The notes below the pieces were generated by a model. It was not told where the DNA came from. It did not search any database and saw only the letters and a program-made list of their open reading frames with translations. Both the position numbers and the translations under genes were made by a program. Below are positions 61,751 through 64,000 of a stretch of 64,000 nt of DNA, piece after piece. Source of the DNA: Rhodanobacter sp. C05 (lineage in GTDB: Bacteria; Pseudomonadota; Gammaproteobacteria; Xanthomonadales; Rhodanobacteraceae); NCBI RefSeq assembly GCF_002001165.1, contig NZ_MUNQ01000009.1, forward strand, positions 310,001 to 374,000, in the 5' to 3' direction. Each line of letters opens with the position of its first letter. Position 1 is the stretch's first letter.

Positions 61751-62620
61751 ATGAAGCCAACCTCGCTTGTCCGCCTGCTTGTATGCGTCGCCCTGCTGCT
61801 TCCTGTTGCAACCATCGCCAACCCGGCACTGTGGGTCGTGCGCAATGCACACACCACCATCTACCTGTTCGGCACGGTGCACCTGCTGCCCGATGACACC
61901 CACTGGCATTACCCGGCGCTGGACAAGGCCCTCGCCGACAGCGACTCGCTGACGATCGAGCTGACCGACGACGATAGTGCAACCATGCAGTCGCTGGTGT
62001 TGCAGTACGGCCTGGATCCGACTCATCCGTTGTCGGACCAGCTCAGCGCCAGCGAAAACGCTGCCTTATTGCAGGCTGCCCAGACCGCGGGCGTTCCCGG
62101 TGGCATGCAGACCCTGCAGATCATGCGGCCATGGCTGGCTGGACTGACGCTGGCAGTGGAACCGCTGATCAAGGCCGGACTGGATCCCGCACATGGCGTG
62201 GACAAGCTCCTCAAGGCGCAGATGCTGCAGGCCGGCAAGCCGGTGAACGGCATGGAGACTTCCGAGCAGCAGATCCGCATGTTGGCCGATTTGCCGACGG
62301 ACGTGCAACTGGATTTCCTGCGCTCAACCTTGCGCGACATCGACAAGGGTCCGGCCGAACTCACCAGACTGATCAGCGCATGGAAGGACGGCGATACAGA
62401 CAGCATCGCGCGCATCGAAAATGACGAGGTGCGCCAGCAGGCGCCTGCGCTGTATCAACGTCTGCTGGTACAGCGCAACCAGGCCTGGGCCGGCAAGATC
62501 GCCGCGATGCTGCAACAGCCTGGCACGGTGTTCATCGCCGTCGGCGCCGCACACCTGGCCGGGCCGGACAGCGTGCAGGTGCAGTTGCACAAGCTGGGCG
62601 TCGAAGCAGCGCGCCAATAA
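61751..62620 (+). CDS. TraB/GumN-family protein
   Basis: 289 residues, signal peptide to about residue 25. The conserved FGTVHLLPDD near the start, TIELTDDDS and the C-terminal FIAVGAAHLAGPDSV are the TraB/PrgY/GumN motifs, including the G-T-x-H and G-A-x-H blocks that bind metal in eukaryotic TIKI proteases. A metal-dependent periplasmic protease is plausible but unproved for bacteria. Monocistronic. Confidence 0.9.
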   Translation: MKPTSLVRLLVCVALLLPVATIANPALWVVRNAHTTIYLFGTVHLLPDDTHWHYPALDKALADSDSLTIELTDDDSATMQSLVLQYGLDPTHPLSDQLSASENAALLQAAQTAGVPGGMQTLQIMRPWLAGLTLAVEPLIKAGLDPAHGVDKLLKAQMLQAGKPVNGMETSEQQIRMLADLPTDVQLDFLRSTLRDIDKGPAELTRLISAWKDGDTDSIARIENDEVRQQAPALYQRLLVQRNQAWAGKIAAMLQQPGTVFIAVGAAHLAGPDSVQVQLHKLGVEAARQ

Positions 62621-62638
62621 TCCGCGCCGCCGCCTTTC

Positions 62639-62665
62639 GTAGGGGCGCACCGTGTGCGCTCCTAC
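62639..62665. repeat. REP-like palindrome (GTAGGAGCGCAC type)
   Basis: GTAGGGGCGCAC (62639-62650) pairs with GTGCGCTCCTAC (62654-62665), one wobble, 3-base loop. This TGTAGGAGCGCAC family is dispersed through Xanthomonadales and Pseudomonas genomes. It may also end the GumN-like transcript before parC. Confidence 0.7.
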
Positions 62666-62737
62666 AAGAATTCGATGCTTTCTGGCACCATCGTCCGGCT
62701 ATCCGCGCTCTGCGCGCTACCAGATTGATGCAACTCC

Positions 62738-64000
62738 ATGAACCTGCAAGCCAATTACGAACAGATCCCGCTCAAGGAATACGCCGAGCGGGCCTATCTC
62801 GACTACTCGATGTACGTGGTGCTGGACCGCGCCCTGCCGTTCGTCGGCGACGGCCTGAAGCCGGTGCAGCGGCGCATCATCTACGCGATGAGCGAGCTGG
62901 GCCTGGCCGCCACCGCCAAGCCGAAGAAATCCGCGCGCACCATCGGCGACGTGATCGGCAAGTTCCATCCGCACGGCGACAGCTCCTGTTACGAAGCGAT
63001 GGTGCTGATGGCGCAGCCGTTCTCGTACCGCTACCCGCTGGTCGATGGCCAGGGCAACTTCGGCTCGCCGGACGACCCGAAGAGCTTCGCCGCGATGCGC
63101 TACACCGAGAGCAAGCTCAGCCCGATCGCAGAGGCGCTGCTCGGCGAACTCGGCCAGGGCACGGTCGACTGGGTGCCGAACTTCGACGGCACCATGGACG
63201 AACCGAGCTGGCTGCCGGCGCGTGTGCCGCACGTGCTGCTGAATGGTTCGATGGGCATCGCGGTGGGCATGGCGACCGATATCCCGCCGCACAACCTGCG
63301 CGAGCTGGCCAGCGCCTGCATCCGCCTGCTGGAGGATCCGGACGCCACCGTGGCCGACCTGTTCGAGCATGTGCGCGGCCCGGATTATCCGACCGAGGCG
63401 GAGATCATCACCCCGCGCGCAGACCTGCTGGCGATGTACCAGAGCGGCGGTGGTTCGGTGCGCGCCCGCGCGGTGTACCAGCGTGAGGAAGGCAACATCG
63501 TGATCACCGCGCTGCCGCATCAGGTCAGCCCGTCGAAGATCCTCGAGCAGATCGCCGCGCAGATGCGCGCGAAGAAACTGCCGATGATCGAGGACCTGCG
63601 CGACGAGTCCGATCACGAGAACCCGATCCGCCTGGTCATCGTGCCGCGCTCGAACCGCGTCGATGCCGAGGAGACGATGCAGCACCTGTTTGCGACGACG
63701 GATCTGGAAAAGAGCTTCCGCGTCAACCTCAACATGATCGGCCTCGACGGCCGGCCGGCGGTGAAGGATCTCAAGCGGATCCTGACCGAATGGCTGGCGT
63801 TCCGCACCAGCACGGTCACCCGGCGACTGGAGCACCGGCTGGCCAAGGTCGAGCGTCGCCTGCACCTGCTCGAAGCATTGCGCATCGCCTACCTCAACCT
63901 CGACGAGGTGATCCGCATCGTGCGCAGCGAAGACGAGCCCAAGCCCGTCCTGATCGCCCGCTTCAAGCTGTCTGAGGAACAGGCCGATTACATCCTCGAA
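62738..64000 (+). CDS. parC: DNA topoisomerase IV subunit A (N-terminal part)
   Basis: Partial: the frame is open to the last base (421 codons). Starts at ATG 62738 ([27 protein letters not shown]). The catalytic Tyr is in [10 protein letters not shown], near residue 124. The quinolone-resistance region reads [13 protein letters not shown] with Ser82 and Glu86 in the positions of E. coli Ser80 and Glu84, hence wild-type. Separation of chromosomes after replication. Confidence 0.95.
   Translation, partial: MNLQANYEQIPLKEYAERAYLDYSMYVVLDRALPFVGDGLKPVQRRIIYAMSELGLAATAKPKKSARTIGDVIGKFHPHGDSSCYEAMVLMAQPFSYRYPLVDGQGNFGSPDDPKSFAAMRYTESKLSPIAEALLGELGQGTVDWVPNFDGTMDEPSWLPARVPHVLLNGSMGIAVGMATDIPPHNLRELASACIRLLEDPDATVADLFEHVRGPDYPTEAEIITPRADLLAMYQSGGGSVRARAVYQREEGNIVITALPHQVSPSKILEQIAAQMRAKKLPMIEDLRDESDHENPIRLVIVPRSNRVDAEETMQHLFATTDLEKSFRVNLNMIGLDGRPAVKDLKRILTEWLAFRTSTVTRRLEHRLAKVERRLHLLEALRIAYLNLDEVIRIVRSEDEPKPVLIARFKLSEEQADYILE

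Noticed and set aside
62952..63000. Quinolone-resistance mutation in parC
   Set aside because: Ser and Glu at the two key positions are the sensitive type.

Overview
The window reads as ordinary chromosome of a high-GC gammaproteobacterium of the Xanthomonadales, most likely Rhodanobacteraceae (Rhodanobacter, Dyella or Frateuria type). This is an inference from gene content: a YajQ c-di-GMP receptor, a GumN/TraB-family protein, SigF/NrsF, Bpt, minCDE, a TrxC-type thioredoxin and several Pro-, Gly- or Tyr-rich envelope proteins. Genes are tightly packed with many 4-bp ATGA overlaps. I see no rRNA, tRNA, insertion sequence, prophage or CRISPR array. The window opens inside pldA and closes inside parC.

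Layout. 1-7.4 kb: pldA end, slyD, dacB, glutathione peroxidase, the metNIQ methionine importer (with a decayed extra copy of the metQ leader between metI and metQ) and pncB. 7.4-12.8 kb: a possible small minus-strand gene with its own terminator, a two-domain cytochrome c protein, a large sedolisin-like protein that has lost its catalytic residues, a zinc aminopeptidase lipoprotein and a Tyr-rich lipoprotein. 12.9-17.5 kb: rhomboid, PhzF, a 3-hydroxyisobutyrate-dehydrogenase-like enzyme, a HI0933 flavoprotein and yajQ. 17.5-21.3 kb: sigF-nrsF and the divergent dipZ-msrB pair, which face each other across two promoters of the Caulobacter sigma-F type (GTAAC[C/T]-N16-CGAA); this looks like a compact periplasmic methionine-sulfoxide repair regulon. 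21.4-26.1 kb: two paralogous SH3-domain secreted proteins flank an FKBP and a coupled Rieske oxygenase/APC permease pair.

26-37 kb: HExxH membrane protein, trxC, S10 carboxypeptidase, ergothioneine genes egtB-egtD, rlmKL, a hydrolase, ampD, tesB, bpt. 37-42 kb: membrane-anchored FMN glutamate synthase-like protein, purT, and a five-frame accessory operon (SPFH protein, 18-codon ORF, Arc-type repressor, DUF4177, secreted protein) behind a tandem 11-bp repeat. 42-52.4 kb: DUF423, Sco1 and PCuAC copper chaperones facing CtaG (cytochrome oxidase assembly), a Gld-type ABC exporter, an SRPBCC/effector-binding protein and a NarL-type two-component pair. 52.5-55.7 kb: GNAT-minCDE and a HExxH protein. 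55.7-64 kb: 3-methyladenine glycosylase, a DUF2235 (Tle1-like) lipase, an MFS exporter, a fluoride riboswitch with crcB-DUF190, cfa, a VOC protein, a GumN-like protein and parC.

The strongest observations are the paired SigF promoters, the catalytically dead sedolisin, the SPFH-Arc operon with its tandem operator candidate, the fluoride riboswitch with an enlarged junction, and the metQ-leader duplication. All identifications are by eye from motifs and family knowledge; no searches were run.
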